The notes under the pieces are model-generated. The model had not been told where the DNA came from. It ran no database searches and saw nothing but the letters and a program-made list of their open reading frames with translations. 5,786 bases of DNA, taken from Clostridia bacterium. GTDB taxonomy: Bacteria > Bacillota_A > Clostridia > Christensenellales > Borkfalkiaceae. The translations under genes and the position numbers were made by a program. Positions 5,167 through 5,786 of the stretch are shown here, piece after piece. Location of the stretch: contig JAFTQY010000016.1 in the NCBI GenBank assembly GCA_017462505.1, positions 1-5,786 of the forward strand, given 5' to 3'. The stretch's first letter is position 1, and every line of letters begins with the position of its first letter.

Positions 5167-5786
5167 ATGGAAAAAATGTGGGCAGGGCGCTTTTTAAAGG
5201 CGCTCGATCAAAAAGCAGACGATTTTAATTCCTCGATCTCGTTCGATTGCCGTATGTACGCGCAGGATATTCGCGGCTCAATCGCGCACGCAAAAATGCT
5301 TGCCAGCGTAGGCATTTTGTCGGCGGAAGATCTTACTTTGATCGTGAACGGCTTGACGGCGATCAAGGCGGATATCGAAAACGGCGTTCTCACCTTTGAC
5401 AACGGCGCGGAGGATATTCACATGTTTATCGAGGGGGAACTGACCAAGCGTATTGGCGATGCGGGCAAGCGTTTGCACACCGCGCGCAGCCGTAACGATC
5501 AGGTGGCGGTGGATATCCGCTTGTATCTTCGCGACGAGGCGGAAAATGTGGTTTCGCTGATCAAAGAAACGATCGAGGCGATCGTCGATCAAGCAGAGGA
5601 AAACGCGGAAACGATCGCGCCCGGGTACACCCATTTGCAACGCGCACAGCCCGTGTCCTTTGGGCATCATCTTTTGGCGTACGCTATGATGCTCCGCAGG
5701 GATATCGGACGTATCAACGACGCGGTGGCGCGCATGAACGAAGAATGTCCCTTGGGCAGCTGCGCTTTGGCGGGCACGACGTATGC
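5167..5786 (+). CDS. argH: Argininosuccinate lyase ArgH, N-terminal part (3' end outside window)
   Basis: This is the 5' portion (206 full codons) of the cytosolic lyase that splits argininosuccinate into arginine and fumarate, the step after ArgG. Full-length ArgH is about 460 residues, so more than half is missing. Visible motifs are MWAGRF at 4-9 (the family's usual LWGGRF start), IRGSIAHAKML at about 35-45, TARSRNDQ at 105-112, and GYTHLQRAQP at 153-162, whose H156 matches a catalytic-site histidine. LGSCALAGTTY ends the window. The start at 5167 is chosen because it places the WAGRF motif where family members have it. However, no Shine-Dalgarno site lies at normal distance. Alternative in-frame starts are GTG 5152 and ATG 5134, the latter in the loop of the upstream hairpin; the frame is closed by TAA at 5110. 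Identity is firm, the start is not. Confidence 0.95.
   Translation, partial: MEKMWAGRFLKALDQKADDFNSSISFDCRMYAQDIRGSIAHAKMLASVGILSAEDLTLIVNGLTAIKADIENGVLTFDNGAEDIHMFIEGELTKRIGDAGKRLHTARSRNDQVAVDIRLYLRDEAENVVSLIKETIEAIVDQAEENAETIAPGYTHLQRAQPVSFGHHLLAYAMMLRRDIGRINDAVARMNEECPLGSCALAGTTY

Noticed and set aside
5123..5197. Leader peptide starting at TTG 5123 after AAGGAAAG
   Set aside because: Spacing to the ribosome site is good, but the 24-codon frame has no run of arginine codons and stops inside argH in another frame, so nothing beyond chance supports it.
5186..5204. Hairpin within the first codons of argH (GGCGCTTTT / AAAGGCGC)
   Set aside because: It needs a bulge, lies in conserved-frame coding sequence and has no T run; probably incidental.

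Overview
The window shows a compact bacterial biosynthetic region, all on the + strand, holding two amino-acid modules. Genes are tightly packed, GC-rich in coding stretches and flanked by AT-rich gaps. Shine-Dalgarno sites are purine-rich, the MetH is split, and codon use favours GCG and GGC. Together these suggest an anaerobic Bacillota/Clostridia-type genome, possibly uncultured. That placement is an inference from gene style, not a taxonomic result.

Module 1 (1-3468) is cobalamin-dependent methionine synthesis. It contains the 3' end of metF (methylenetetrahydrofolate reductase), a free-standing methionine synthase activation-domain protein that overlaps metF by 8 bases, and metH 3 bases further on. 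This metH encodes only the homocysteine, folate and B12 modules, and the reactivation domain comes from the preceding gene. MetF makes methyl-folate, MetH passes the methyl group to homocysteine, and the small protein should rescue oxidised MetH using S-adenosylmethionine.

A 217-base AT-rich gap (3469-3685) follows. It has no convincing terminator. It does have a perfect-consensus sigma-A promoter (TTGACA, 17 bases, TATAAT) and, just past the expected transcription start, a 13/14 match to an ArgR/AhrC ARG box.

Module 2 (3686-5786) is the last two steps of arginine synthesis: argG (complete) and argH (5' part only; it runs off the window). The gap between them (4913-5166) is the most unusual part of the window. 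Positions 4913-5101 are tiled without a spare base by eight small hairpins with different stems, joined by a constant 7-base linker. The linker reads ATGAATT four times, then flips to AATTCAT (three exact copies and one degenerate) after a 22-base imperfect palindrome. The whole block can therefore fold either as a row of hairpins or as one long fishbone-shaped cruciform or RNA. It is followed by a strong terminator-like hairpin with a T6 tail that ends only 6 bases before the likely argH start codon. Expression of argH therefore probably depends on readthrough, attenuation or an unusual start.
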